NCBI GenBank assembly: GCA_963971285.1
Contig: OZ020255.1
Location: 5,704,001-5,768,000 of the forward strand
Length of the DNA stretch: 64,000 bases
Direction of reading: 5' to 3'
Source: Astropecten irregularis
Taxonomy: Eukaryota > Echinodermata > Asteroidea > Paxillosida > Astropectinidae
Shown: in pieces, positions 11,420-22,712 of the stretch
How the letters are laid out: every line of letters starts with the position of its first letter
How positions within the stretch are numbered: the stretch's first letter is position 1
Position numbers and translations under genes: made by a program
Notes under the pieces: model-generated
What the model saw: only the letters and a program-made list of their open reading frames with translations
The model's database searches: none
What the model was told of the DNA's origin: nothing

Positions 11420-14400
11420 CTGCAAGGAGGTTGGGGAGAGATAGCAAAGAGGAAGAAATGTTGCTTAGTATTGGATTCCTTGAGACTCTTCCCCGAGTCA
11501 ATGATCACTGTAGCTATACTAGAACATAGGGCCTGTTTGTTTATGGTGAATCCTGCGGATCCGGATCCCATTTTAGCGTTCTCCTGCATGGGACGTGGAT
11601 CCCAAAATCTGGGATCCTTTGCCTTAATCAAACAGGCCCCAAGCTTTCATCTACATGTAAACCACTCAAAAAAGTTCTGCAACTTATCTATGAATAGTGA
11701 AACTGGTATCATGTAGCAACAACTACTTCATTGCTTCTGATGAAGTAGCTGTTGCTACGAAAGCTCATGCTCTTTTTAAACTCTAGTTAGTCAATATAGT
11801 GCTACTTGTATTTTTGTATTAACAAATGTGCACGCTAAGGCTGCATCCGAATCTATTGTCTAGAGCTAGGTCTAGGTCTACGCTACACAGAGACACAAAG
11901 ACAATAGACCTAGCCGTAGCTCTGGAAGCCTGTTTCATACAAGGCCTTAATCTGCATATGATGTAAAGGCAGTGATAGGAATACAAACGAACAAACAACA
12001 TAAACACCACAGAGAGGGCTTAAATATGTGCACAATTCCTAACAAGAAAAAACAAATTACACAAAAACTACACTGTTATGTGTATTTTACAGACATTTCT
12101 TTCAAAAAGTTTCATGTTTAAAGGAAACAGGCATTTGAAGAGCCTAACTCAAATACAGATTACTGTACATGTAATGGTAATGTACGTTAACTTGTTATTA
12201 AAATACACGTGCTCCAATCATTAGGGCGCCCCTTTTTATTACTGTGGTTCTCATTTCCCGACCGACCCATATTTTGGGCTCCGACCGACCCTGTCCAGAA
12301 TGACATAAAAAAATGTAATATAAATTCAAGAAAAACAACATTAAAACAAAATCAAAATTCAAGAATTTCTGGAGACAAATTTTGCCAATAGGCCTACATT
12401 TTTATACTTTCTATCACAGAAAAAATAAAAAAATATTCAAACGAGATTACAGTAAATACAATGAACATTTCTCATAATTTTCTTGTGTATTCAGCCATAT
12501 TTGTTTTCCACCGAACTTTTTTTCTTCCGACCGACCGACCCTCCCTCAACGTGAAAAAGAAATGAAAACCACAGTAATCATGGAAATAAAAAGGGGTGCC
12601 CTTAAATGTAAATTATCAAAAGCACCATTTAAAGGTAAAATACAGTACATGATTGGTAAAAGTCACAGAACAGCACTCACACTTTGTCTGATCAAACATG
12701 TACATGAAATAATACACCTGTGAAAATTTGAGCTCAATCGGACATCTGAGTCACAAGAAAACAGCGAAAACCCGACTCAGTTTTTCTTATAAAACATAAA
12801 GAATGGTTTTGATCATACCCCGAGATCAAAACTGTTTTCGGTCGTTGTTTGACTAATTTCTGGATAAACACAGCATTTCAGCTGAAAATATTTTAATAGT
12901 ATGTTTCTACCAGCACCATCATCATACCCCGAGAGTTATAAGTAAATCTGTGAACATTTCTGATTGGTATGTTACCAAATCCTGTACTGTACCTGTAAAA
13001 AGAATATTTGACCAAGAAATACAAGCAGCTGTTACACAAGGATGTACATGTGCTTGTGCCAGAAAATCAATAAAAGTGATCTGTATTCAAAAATGGTTAC
13101 TTAAGTCCAAATTGGCTTTTGCGGATTTAAGCTACATTGTTTGTTCAGATTTTTTTTGGCTTTTCTGTGCTTAACGGAAAAGGTATTGCGTTTGTTCTAT
13201 TTTTGTTTTTTTTCTTCCGGAAAATTCTTTTCGTTTGAAAACCTATAGACTTTGCACAGGAGCATTCTACGCCCCACTTTGGTCACTTTTAAACAGCCGA
13301 TCTTAACCAAACTTGGTCCAAACAAAGTCCCCATAGCGTAGATGTGTGCCGAACATTTACGTCATGATGATGTCATCATGTGATTTTTTAAAGATTTTGG
13401 AATATTTATTTTGTCCCATTCACTCTGTACACATTTTCAAAGAATAAATGTTAGATTTTTCCGTACGCCTTTGTGATCTTTAAACAATCTCTGATTTTGA
13501 CCAAACTTTGCAGAGTTATAGATCCTATGGCAGAGTATGACCATAAAGAGTGACGTGATCATGACGTCATCAGATGTCATATTACAATCAATCAAATTTG
13601 GATAGGTTCAAATATTCAAAAATAATGGCGCTGCACTTAAATTTTGCCATGACGCGACGTTGGATTTTATCAGCAGTCGAGTGACGTACAGCAGCAGCGT
13701 TCACGCGTACTTACTTGCGCGTTGCATACAGAGTACATTCTTTGAAAGACATTCCAGTAAAAGTTTTCTTGTTCTACAGACACGCACACGAATTCAAAAT
13801 GACTGCGCCCAGGACGGTTTCAAGGCGTCTACGCACGGAGAACGTGGAGCTAGCGCTCTGGTAATTTTAATATAGCTCTGTGGGTTAACACTTTACAACG
13901 TGAAAGGAGGTACATGTCCAGCATATTTGCGGTGACACCATGTAATCTCTTCTGTGAGAGTGTGTGGTTCTGAGAAGAACCATAGGTATTATCTCGACGT
14001 GACTTATTCTTATTACCGAGTGTGCTGGATAGTACACATACTCCAGAAACCAGTTGGCTAACAAGCCTGATACTACATGTAAGTGAGACACTGGATGAAA
14101 TGGATGAAAGGTTTCTCTCATGAAGTTATCCCTTGAGTCGCCAGCAGCGACTCCCACATTCTGCAAGCACCGTCCCACTGCTATATCCTCCTCTTTGATG
14201 GAGCCTCTTCCCAGCCACAAACCCTGGCAGAGATTCAGGTCAGGGAAAGCTTTCTCGACGAGGAGAACCACAGCTCGTTTGCTCAGTACATACCCAGCAC
14301 CACCACTTATATAGCCTTGTTTGACAAACGTTTTAAACCTGCGACCATAGTACACGGGATCATCTGGACTCCTGTCTGCCAGCATGTACCGTAAATTCTC

Positions 14401-16057
14401 CATGACGACGTACGTGTCGTCGTCTGCTTTAAGGAACCAGTCGGCATCGTTCAAGTGGTGGTCGTAGACGTACTGAAATGCACCTCGCGTTTTCTGCCAG
14501 AGGTACTCGCGGCCCTCGGGGGCATCAACTTTGACAGTTGGGAAGGACGGGTCGTCCTGGGAACTGATGAAGATGACTTTGTTGCATCGTCGAGACCATG
14601 TGGTCTGTACGTGGATTGTCTTTTTCTGGAGGTTTTGAGGTGATGTTAAGATCAAACAGAGGATTCGGACTCGCTCGTAAAGGGCATCTGCAAGGACGTC
14701 CTGACCTACACATGTTAAAAAATAATAACAAAAACAAATATTAGAAAAAAAGAAAAGAAAATTTAAAGTATACTAATATTAAAAATCACATCTCCATTAA
14801 AAATATGAGGGGAAAAAACTACATTACAACTACACTTAACTGCAATGTAATGGTGTGATATAGATGCAGTACATAACTAATAATAATTTGGGAGGCTAAT
14901 CATCCTTACTCGCAGCTGGGGTGCTGAATTGAGAAGGATCACAACTTCATGTGATTGAGTAGCAGGCCTTCATGGGCGCCCTACATGTATGATCACGGAG
15001 TACAGCCTGAGATCGAAAGTGTTTGATTTTTGTGGAGGGAGGAAAACCGGAGAACCCAGAGAAAAACCCTCGTAGCATAGAAGACAACCAATGCACAACT
15101 CACATATTTAACCCAAGCCGGATTCGAACCCGGGCCACATTGGTGAGAGGGGAGTGCCTAATGCACCTGCCACCTACATGTACAGTGTGTATGCCACTAA
15201 TTAGCCATTTTAATACAGTTCTCACTTGTTAAGCATACATTGTACATGTAAATGTAAAGCTACATGTACATGTATGTGTGTACACAGTTACAAAGTAAAC
15301 ACACAAAGTTCTGTAAAAATACATGTAACCTGTAAAGCCTGAGATTCTGAGGCCATGGAGGCAGGTTAAAGCAGGTACTACCTACTAGATGATTTTGGTC
15401 GGGAAATAGATAATATGCAAATTAGGCTTGCCCTTCACCGACGTGGATGAGCACTGTATACTCAGTGCTTGTGAGTGCTAGTAAGCAGGAGGTCGTGGGT
15501 TCGAATCCCACCTGAGCAAGCATGTGATTTTTTCTCACGTGCTTTCACTATAAACACTGAGTATACAGTGCTCATCCACGTCGGTGAAGGGCAAGCCTAA
15601 TTTGCATATTAGGTACTACCTACATGTACTAAGCGTTTACAGTATTTATTTCCTTGTGCGTGGACGCAACTTCAAATAGTGCATGTCAAAAATCAGTTAC
15701 CAACCAAAATACTATATTGCTTGCAACTTATATGCTTTAACACTTACCAAGTTGTTTCTTGTGGACATGTGCCTTGAACGAGTCTAGTTCTTGCTGGGAC
15801 ACAGAATTACTGTCATTGACTATCACATGTTCATACAAGGACAAACGATCCTGCCATTCTGTAACGGCCCACCGGTGGACAAACTGTCTCACATGTCTCA
15901 TGGCATGCATGGTCCTATCCACGCCATTCCAATGCAAGATAAAAACGTGTGTAAAGAGGAATCCAACGATAAAGGCAGCAGCAAATTGACGGATTGCTTT
16001 CCAAATGCAGCTGCCTTTGGGTCTGGCCCGGAATCTGTTCAGAGAGTTCTGCTGCAT
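11195..16057 (-). CDS. C1GALT1: Gene A: core 1 beta-1,3-galactosyltransferase (C1GALT1-like), three exons
   Basis: Coding exons on the minus strand are 16057-15748, 14705-14017 and 11419-11195 (stop TAG), giving 407 residues. Introns are GT-AG: donor GTAAGTG at 15747 (phase 1), acceptor GTGTAG at 14706, donor GTAATA at 14016 (phase 0), acceptor TTGCAG at 11420. An in-frame TGA lies four codons before the ATG, which supports this start. Exon 1 encodes a short basic cytosolic tail, a signal anchor (about residues 19-43) and a stem. Exon 2 holds the GT31 catalytic core with TTWSRRCNK, the UDP-sugar/metal-binding DDD at about 198-200, and SGGAGYVLS. Exon 3 holds GPECCSD and SFHY, conserved in C1GALT1. 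Known family role: transfers Gal from UDP-Gal to GalNAc-Ser/Thr in the Golgi, making the core 1 (T antigen) O-glycan. Length is a little above the human enzyme. The family call is firm; the exact paralogue is not. Confidence 0.88.
11529..11640. mobile_element. Short MITE, GGGCCTGTTTGTTT family, near the terminal exon
   Basis: 112-bp foldback: GGGCCTGTTTGTTTATGG against TTAATCAAACAGGCCC, with inner GGATCCGGATCCCATTTTAG inverted as TGGGATCC. It lies in intron 2 of gene A, about 110 bp upstream of the splice acceptor of the terminal exon. Confidence 0.7.
12231..12604. mobile_element. MITE, AGGGCGCCCCTTTTTATT ends
   Basis: TTAGGGCGCCCCTTTTTATT against AAATAAAAAGGGGTGCCCTT, with ACTGTGGTT and CCGACCGACC repeated inverted in the arms and an AT-rich middle. 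It lies in intron 2 of gene A. Confidence 0.65.
12632..12990. mobile_element. Diverged relative of MITE family R1
   Basis: TTTAAAGGTAAAATACAGTA on the left and GTTACCAAATCCTGTACTGT on the right. The interior shares CATAAAGAATGGTTTTGATC and ACCCCGAGATCAAAACTGTT with 4320-4450. A similar, older copy may be 57020-57400. Confidence 0.5.
13700..13881. mobile_element. MITE family N1, right half only
   Basis: It follows the copy at 2207-2676 from GCGTTGCATACAGAGTACA through GACACGCAC to CTAGCGCTCTGGTAATTTTA; the left half is absent. It sits just downstream of the second exon of gene A, in intron 2. The preceding stretch 13000-13690 shows no recognised feature. Confidence 0.6.
14882..15182 (-). mobile_element. 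tRNA-derived SINE family S3, copy 1
   Basis: On the minus strand the head reads like a tRNA: GGCAGGTGCATTAGGCACTC (A box region) and GGGTTCGAATCCGG (B box). The body contains TTTGTGGAGGGAGGAAAACC and ends in AATAATTTGGGAGGCTAATC. The same order is seen at 17614-17945. It lies in intron 1 of gene A, near the second exon. Confidence 0.6.
15373..15623. mobile_element. Inverted S1 SINE dimer with 13-bp target duplication
   Basis: Two S1 bodies face each other: GCAAATTAGGCTTGCCCTTC with CACCGACGTGGATGAGCACT on the left and the exact inverse on the right, with the B box half of the tRNA-like head (GTCGTGGGTTCGAATCCCAC) between them. The unit is flanked by the perfect direct repeat AGGTACTACCTAC (15373-15385 and 15611-15623), typical of LINE-driven insertion. 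It lies in intron 1 of gene A. Confidence 0.7.
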
Positions 16058-16122
16058 CTTTTTGCCGTTTCAATCTCTGGCACAGAGTGATTAGAAAGTG
16101 GTGGGGGAAATCACGGAAGAAC

Positions 16123-16469
16123 AGGAATAATTTTTCAAATGTGGGTGCTTATATAATAAATCAGTGTAATATTTACCATTCTGGACATGTTAGCGTGCAC
16201 GTGGCAAATGCATGGGCTTGAATTTCAAGTACCAAACAGGAATAGTTTTTCAAATGTGGGTGCTTATAATAATAAATCAGTGTAATATTTACAATGTACC
16301 ATTCTGGACATGTTTGCGTGCACGTGGCAAATGCATGGGGTTGAATTTCAAGTACCAAAAAGGAATAGTTTTTCAAATGTGGGTGCTTATAATAAATCAG
16401 TGTATATTTACCATTCTGGACATGTTAGCGTGCACGTGGCAAATGCTTGTGGTTTAATTTCAAGTACCC
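16123..16469. repeat. Three tandem copies of a ~115-bp unit upstream of gene A
   Basis: Units start at 16123, 16239 and 16362, each with GGAATA(A/G)TTTTTCAAATG, GGGTGCTTATAATAAATCAG, CATTCTGGACATGTTAGCGT and GTGGCAAATGC. The array begins 66 bp before gene A's ATG, so it lies in the 5' untranslated region or core promoter. Confidence 0.8.
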
Positions 16470-16529
16470 ATCAGTCACAACAGGTGTGCTCATGTACAGA
16501 GTATGTAGCGTCAACTTGTATTGTAAATT

Positions 16530-17346
16530 ACAAGTTTGCAGCATTGCTGCGCGCTGCGCGTATCGGTGAAATGATCCTTGGGGTATGGTGGTGTGTGCTG
16601 GGTTTCATGGGGTACGTTCAGACAGCGTGTTAAATTTGCTAAAAAAACTGTTTTAACCCGATCGGTTTTAGCAATATGTGTCTGGACGCTCTAAAACAGT
16701 TTTATATCTAAAACCGATCGGATTTTATCTGCCCCTAAAACACCAAAGTTAAAACTGCTCGGGAGGAGGGTTTAGCGCTTAAAACCGATCGAGTTTACTG
16801 CTAAAACGCTGCCGGGACAGAATAACTTTCCGACATCCTGTTTCAGGGCAGAGAAACCTGGCAGCTGCTTACGTAACACCTGTTGTGGCGTGCTTAGTTT
16901 ATGACACACAGATAAATCCGCGCGCTTTATTTTATAACTGGAAGCCCGTATGGGATCAAGGCACAGTGCATGACCTCTTAAAACCAAAAATAAAACCGAT
17001 CTGTTTTTAACTGCAAACAGTAAAACGCTGTACATGTATGGACGCAACATAATTTTAATTTATGACTTACACAATGTACCCCCCGCAGTTGTCGAACGGT
17101 TTAACTCAATTGGTTTTAAATAAAAGGCTGTCTGAACGTACCCATTGCTTCTGATTGCCAAACGAACAAAGATAATTGACTATTGGGGTCACCACCAACG
17201 TAGGGCTGGATGGCTCAGTTGGTAGAGCGCTTGTACGGTGTATAGTAGGTCGCAGGTTCGAATTCTGCTCCAGTCAATTTTTCTTCGTTCACTTAAATTC
17301 AATGACTAAATAAATTCAGTCAGTTTCCCTTGTGGTTATTTGATGA
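16530..17346 (+). mobile_element. SINE family S2 split by a 535-bp MITE
   Basis: The SINE starts near GCAGCATTGCTGCG and breaks off after GGGTTTCATGG. It resumes after 17143 with ATTGCTTCTGATTGCCAAAC, then the tRNA-like head 17203-17276 (A box TGGCTCAGTTGG, B box GGTTCGAATTC) and the tail CAGTCAGTTTCCCTTGTGGT. The inserted MITE 16609-17143 has ends GGGTACGTTCAGACAGC and GCTGTCTGAACGTACCC (one base differs) and arms rich in AAAACCGATCGG. Confidence 0.7.
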
Positions 17347-17613
17347 TTGTACAAAAAATGTATTGTACACGTATGTAGATTATACTTTTGAGTTCATATA
17401 CAGAACAAATAATGCTTTTGAGTTACAATAACTCAAACTCATACATGTACACCTGTATGTCAAACAGTACCTTCCCTAACACGTACCGGTACACGTCATC
17501 GCAAGTTTGCCATCTTGTACATGTACCTTCACCAACTCGTAACTTGAGTTAAGACAATTCGTATCAGTGGAATTTACAATTTTTCACATTTCTTCTGCCG
17601 TGGGTAAGAAAAA

Positions 17614-17945
17614 TAATAATAATTTGGGAGGCTAATCATCCTTACTGGCAGCTGGGGTGCTGAATTGCGACTTCAACGTGATCGAGTTCGAGTAGCAGGC
17701 TTTCATGGGGGCCCTTGGCTGCCAGCCACATAAACCCATATATCACAGAGTACAGCCTGAGATTGAAAGGGTTTGATTTTTGTGGAGGGAGGAAAACAGG
17801 ATCACCTGGAGAAAAACCCTCGTAGCATAGGAGAGAACCAACGCACAACTCAACTCACATACATGTATGACCCAGACTGGATTCGAACTCGGGCCACATT
17901 GGTGAGAGGCGAGTGCCTAACGCACTTGCCACAGTGCTCCCACCT
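17614..17945 (-). mobile_element. tRNA-derived SINE family S3, copy 2
   Basis: Same order as 14882-15182: AATAATTTGGGAGGCTAATC, TTTGTGGAGGGAGGAAAAC, AAAAACCCTCGTAGCATAG, then the tRNA-like head with GAGTTCGAATCC (minus strand) and GGCACTCGCCTCTCACC. It lies between genes A and B. Confidence 0.6.
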
Positions 17946-18179
17946 ATGGATGATAAAGCGCATTTGAAAGTGAAGAGGTCAGGCCAGGCTATCCCCAACC
18001 TCTTAACCTTGACATTCTCCAAACACTAACCCCTATCCCTTTTAAGAAACGAACGATTTTGTCAAACAATCCTTACAATGGATCATCCATTGAAAACTAA
18101 GTACCGTAATTCAAAACAATTCCAGAACAAGTGATTTTTTTGATAAACGAATCGACTGTACTACTTGATTTGGCACGAC

Positions 18180-18420
18180 GGTACGAGTTGTCTCAACCAA
18201 AGGTACGAGTTGGCAAAGGTACGAGTTGGCAAAGGTACGAGTTGGCAAAGGTTCGAGTTGGCAAAGGTTCGAGTTGGCAAAGGTACGAGTTGGCAAAGGT
18301 ACGAGTTGGCAAAGGGACGAGTTGGCAAAGGTACGAGTTGGCAAAGGTACGAGTTGGCAAAGGTACGAGTTAAACTGTACAGTATGATTTTTGTGTTGGT
18401 AAAGGTACGAGTTTGCAAAG
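18180..18420. repeat. 16-bp minisatellite (GGTACGAGTTGGCAAA)
   Basis: Eleven to twelve nearly perfect 16-bp units. Since 16 is not a multiple of 3, each frame reads through all three phases of the unit and returns after 48 bp. That gives a 16-residue pseudo-repeat (VRVGKGTSWQRYELAK) in every plus-strand frame. These open frames are an artefact of the repeat. Confidence 0.85.
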
Positions 18421-18817
18421 ATAGAGTTGACCTGTTCCCAAATATTATTTCTCGTTTTATAGTGAAATTCTTATCTACATGTACGTCGGTGAATAATAAT
18501 TATTTGCTTAATTCTAGGCCCTATATCCCTGACGACAAAATAATTAATAACAGATTATTACTTTCTCCTTGTTTTGTACAAATTTATATACGGATCTGCA
18601 ACCGCCCTTATACAAATATTTATTTAGAGTGTGGGCTGTTGGACACGTTAAATAACCAGGCATTTACGATAAGCATAGCTCTATGCGATAAGTAATATTT
18701 TACAGTTTTTAGCCACAGAATCAGCCAATAGTGAAAACATGGATAAGATGGCATTGGTGTAAATGTTGCTTTTTAAAATTAACATGTACCAAATCTTTTA
18801 TCATGTTTATATTTAAA

Positions 18818-19072
18818 GTGAACAAAGAAAAATTGACTGGAGCGGGATTCGAACCAGCGACCTCCAGAATACCGTAGAGGCACTCTACCATCCGAGCCAT
18901 CCAGCCCTATGTTGGTGGTGACACCAATAGTCAATTATCTTTGTTCGTTTGACAGTCAGAAGCCATGAAACCGCGCACACATCGCCATACCCCAGGGATC
19001 GTTTCAATGATACACGCAGCAATGCTGCAACCTGGGAACGGTACATGGGGGATCACTCAAAGTGGATACGGC
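18818..19072 (-). mobile_element. SINE family S2, minus-strand copy
   Basis: Minus-strand tRNA-like head at 18834-18907 (GGGCTGGATGGCTCGGATGG, then GGTTCGAATCCCGCTCCAGT) with the upstream body ending CAGCATTGCTGCG and an ATTAATTAAAAAGCC edge. It lies in the spacer between genes A and B. Confidence 0.65.
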
Positions 19073-19326
19073 TTTTTAATTAATATAATCATCAAAATGA
19101 TGATTAATATGTTTATATTCAGTTAGTTGTTGACTTGGGATTCTAAACATTTTGTCAAGCTAGCAATAAACTAGTACTAAGTACATTATGCCTTGTAATT
19201 ATGTACAGTATGTACTGGTTACATGTAACTGGTTTACACCATGGAGGAAGGAAAACATGTTTACACCATGTTTACACTAACTTCAACATTTTGTTTTTCA
19301 ATGACCAGATTAGTTACCCACTACTG

Positions 19327-19492
19327 CAAGTCTTGAATTTAACAGAGGCCAAGGAGGCCATGGCCTTCATTGCCCTGGTTCTTGGCCTTGGTGCCCCTTC
19401 AAATATTTCCATAGACATTATGATTTTCCAATGGAAGTGCCCCTTGCAATGGAAAAGTGGCCTTACCCTTTTCGGAACCAAATTCAAGGCCT
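19327..19492. mobile_element. MITE, AAGTCTTGAATTTAACAGAGG type
   Basis: The ends CTTGAATTTAAC and CCAAATTCAAGGCCTG enclose arms with GGCCATGGCCTTCATTGCCC and CCCCTTGCAATGG. Related copies lie at 29803-29970 and 36823-36986. Confidence 0.6.
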
Positions 19493-20205
19493 GTACTGGT
19501 ATCATGATACATGCTTAGAGTGACTATAAATGTCTCAAAATTTCTTATCGCTAATGTATCTCCAAAAATATTATGAAGAAATGTATACGTGATGTTATGT
19601 GGAAAAGTACTGTCCAGTACAAATTACACATCGTGTACACAGTGTGCTTATAAAAAGTACATGATTTCTACTGGTACATGTACCGTACTGTAAATTTATG
19701 TTCTGAGTATTAAACATATTTATCACAAGGCAACAAATTCATGTAACTGTCTCAGTAATTTTGAACAAAAAAAGCATATATTTCTGCATAATGTACTGTA
19801 TGTACATCAGTGTTGTAGGTCCCGAGACCAAGTCTTGGTCTCGGTCTCATCCCCTATGGCATGCATGGTCTTCATTTTGTTGCTGGTCCAGCAATTTGTA
19901 GCATTTAACAATCAATTACTTTACTGTCATGTTTAGTACCATGTAGTTTGTAAACATGATAAAACATGTTCATTTTGTTTTGTACAATTTATACCGTACA
20001 TAGTTCAAACATTTGTTAGCCCGCAGATCATGTTACGAGTTAAACCTGTTAATGAATCATTCGTTCGTACTGCACGTTGGAAAGTACATACAAAAAGATG
20101 TTTATACATGTACATGTATGTACAGTATGTAGCAACTGGTACATGTCATGCAGTGAACATGGTGAAAAGAATGATTTTCTCAGTGTACCTATTAAAATGT
20201 ACAAA

Positions 20206-20344
20206 TGGGAGACTTTGGAGAACCGGTCTTCAAGTCAACAGCGCACGCGCACGCACAACAGCGCAGGCGCAAAACAACGTGCGCATGCTCACAATTGCGT
20301 GCGCGTGCGCTGTTGGCTTGACGACCGGTTCTCAAAAGTCTCCC
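20206..20344. mobile_element. MITE, GGGAGACTTTTGAGAACCGG family
   Basis: TGGGAGACTTTGGAGAACCG against CGGTTCTCAAAAGTCTCCCA, arms with CAAGTCAACAGCGCACGCGC. Copies: 3740-3880 (diverged), 38006-38140, and a lone left end at 43568-43608. Confidence 0.7.
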
Positions 20345-21191
20345 ATTGTACATTATGTACACGTAACTGTAAGTACTGTGTATCCAGTTGCAATACAGGT
20401 TTTGCAAGTTAGTAATTCTTTGCAATTAAAGTGCAGTTTGCACCCGGAAATAAAAACGACCAATAACACGATTGTCAATGTGACCTACATGCAGCGAGAT
20501 GTACATGTATGTAATTGCAACATCTGTGCATTGCGAAAAGGCAATCTTGACTAGCATACAGTGTAGTATCTGCTGTGATAAAGTTCAGAACTTCAGATAC
20601 AAAGACCACAAAGAGAATACTATGATAAAGCAGGAAATAGAAAACACTCCACTGCGTGCATATTCTGCCATGGGACAATGCGAATATCTGAACGATATGA
20701 AACAAGTTGAAATGTATTTGACAATCGACATTATGTTGAGTCAGGTACAATGTACATAAAGCAAAGGGTACAAATTTATGCAAGCAGGGCCTGCCCTGTG
20801 CACTATTTGGGCCTAGGGGTATTTGTGCAGTTTATCGCACCTCTTGGTAGTAACTAGTATTCACAAAAAGATTTCACGCCCTGTGTACAACTACAATCCC
20901 TATGAGACTGGCGTGAAAAAGTTGGTGTCTTTATTGAAAATGATTACAAGTATTTTCTCCAAGCGCTGGGACTTTGGATTTCAGTTCAACTGATTTGGAT
21001 TTAACCATCTGGTTGCAAAATTTCAAAAACGGAATAAGAAACCACACAAAAAAAGAAGACTAACATTTGCTTAAATACTTAATTCCAAAACTGTACACTG
21101 TACAGCAGGTCTACATACACCTGTTCTTGAATTTCAGTGAGTTATTTTGTCCATTATGCCAAGTATTTTGCCACTACAGTGTGTATATATA

Positions 21192-21388
21192 CACAGGTTT
21201 ACACCTTGGCGGCCATCTTAGATTTTGATCACAACTTCAAAACGAGGCACTTCCACGCATGCGCACTTTATGAAGTGTAAACCCATCCATTGTCGAAGAC
21301 AATACACAGGTTTACACTTCAGCGGTTTTGATCGCGACTTCAAAACGAGGCACTATCAGGCATGCGCACTTTTCGAAGTGTAAACCCG
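21192..21388. repeat. Direct repeat of a ~90-bp foldback unit
   Basis: Two units, 21192-21284 and 21305-21388. Each begins ACAGGTTTACAC, includes ACTTCAAAACGAGGCAC and CATGCGCACTTT and ends GAAGTGTAAACCC. The unit ends are inverted relative to each other (GGTTTACACTTC / GAAGTGTAAACC). Confidence 0.65.
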
Positions 21389-21824
21389 TGTATTCAAAAA
21401 CGGTACTTTGATTTGAAAAAAAAAAAGAAGGGGAAAAATAGTGAAAAGCCTTCCAAGCGCGGCAATCGCATACAAGAACACGTAATTGTTGCGCCCTCTG
21501 CAGCACGTAGCATAGAAATGAAGTTGGTCCCATTGATCATAATTATGAAGTCTTTACAATCGAGATCAACAGTTGGTCCCGACTCCGAGAGTCAAAATCA
21601 CAGCGGTACCCCGAAATCTAGCGACTTCATGCAAGTCTAATACTGCATCCAGCATGCATTAGACCCATTCACTGCACATCAACAAAGTACTTTGCAAATT
21701 TGCAATCACATGTTAACATGTACATTATGTACAATACATGTTGTACATAAAATGTGTGTACAGTATTTGGTGGAATTAAGTCGCATTCAGTACCGTGACT
21801 TGCAGCCCACTTCAGTACCTGTAG

Positions 21825-22712
21825 GAGTGCTGTGCATTTTCGGAGCTTTTGAAAACCGGAAAACGCTTTGAAAAAATTAGCGGTTGCCCGAGCTCCGATT
21901 CATAAAAATGAATGATAGCGCTATATTACGCACGTGTCGATAATGTGCACGATCAAATGATGCATAGCGCTGTATGTAGGAGTGTGTAAAACATGCTACA
22001 ACGATCGTTGCGCCGACGTATACATTCAGTTTCTGGTCTCTATCTATACGTGCGTGTTTAGGAATCTTGCGATGATTTGGTGCCGGCAACCTTACAGAAT
22101 ATTCAGTCAGAATCTTTCATAACTTGCTCAGCGTGACATGTCACATTTCTTACCGAAAAATCTGCATTGAAGCAGGCCGAAATCCACGGTACCGAGCGCA
22201 ACTTGAATGCATGCACCAAATACACACGTTGTACGTACGACATGTAGGCTTGCACTTCCGGCCTGATTGCGAATTGGCGACTGTGTACTGGTGCACAACG
22301 TATGCTTTGAAAGGTGCGGCGCACATTACACATCGAGGAATTTTCTGGATGCAATGCTGCTGCTGCATGGGCCGGGCCATGCGGCCACGTGGTGGGCATG
22401 CGGTGTTCATGATGCATCGTATGCGATATGTTTACGTCTTCTTTCGAGCGATCGTCGCGTTCGGAAGGCTGTTCGCAATATTTGTTTAATCAAGTTTGCG
22501 CAAAGTTTGTTTCTGCTTGGCAAAATGCACCCAAAACGACTGAAATTCAAGTATGTTTTATACAGTATACACTTTTGGGGTTGTTTATTTATTGGGCAAA
22601 TGTCAGTCTACTTTTTAAAATGTTGGTTTCGTATTCCGTTTTTGAAATTTTGAAACCGGATGGCAAGATTTTAAGCGGGAGCCCGTGAATCCGTTTTTGA
22701 TGCACAGCACTA
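21825..22712. mobile_element. Non-autonomous hAT-like element (888 bp)
   Basis: Ends AGTGCTGTGCAT and ATGCACAGCACT are flanked by a perfect 8-bp direct repeat ACCTGTAG (21817-21824 and 22713-22720). Short open frames inside have no recognisable protein similarity, so it is probably an internally replaced, non-autonomous copy. It sits about 270 bp beyond the end of gene B's second exon, between genes B and A. Confidence 0.75.

Noticed and set aside
13885-14016. Extension of gene A's exon 2 reading frame beyond 14017
   Set aside because: The extension (VIRISHVEI and on) has no similarity to the family and runs past a good donor that joins the CCSD exon in frame.
18111-18695. Proteins with the 16-residue repeat VRVGKGTSWQRYELAK
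   Set aside because: The same peptide appears in every plus-strand frame because a 16-bp unit cycles through all phases; it is a minisatellite artefact.
20030-20554. 174-residue plus-strand frame
   Set aside because: It runs through the MITE at 20206-20344 and CATGTA-rich DNA, and shows no domain or splice support.
22103-22653. Overlapping 100-130 residue frames on both strands
   Set aside because: They lie inside the hAT-like element and show no recognisable transposase or other domain.
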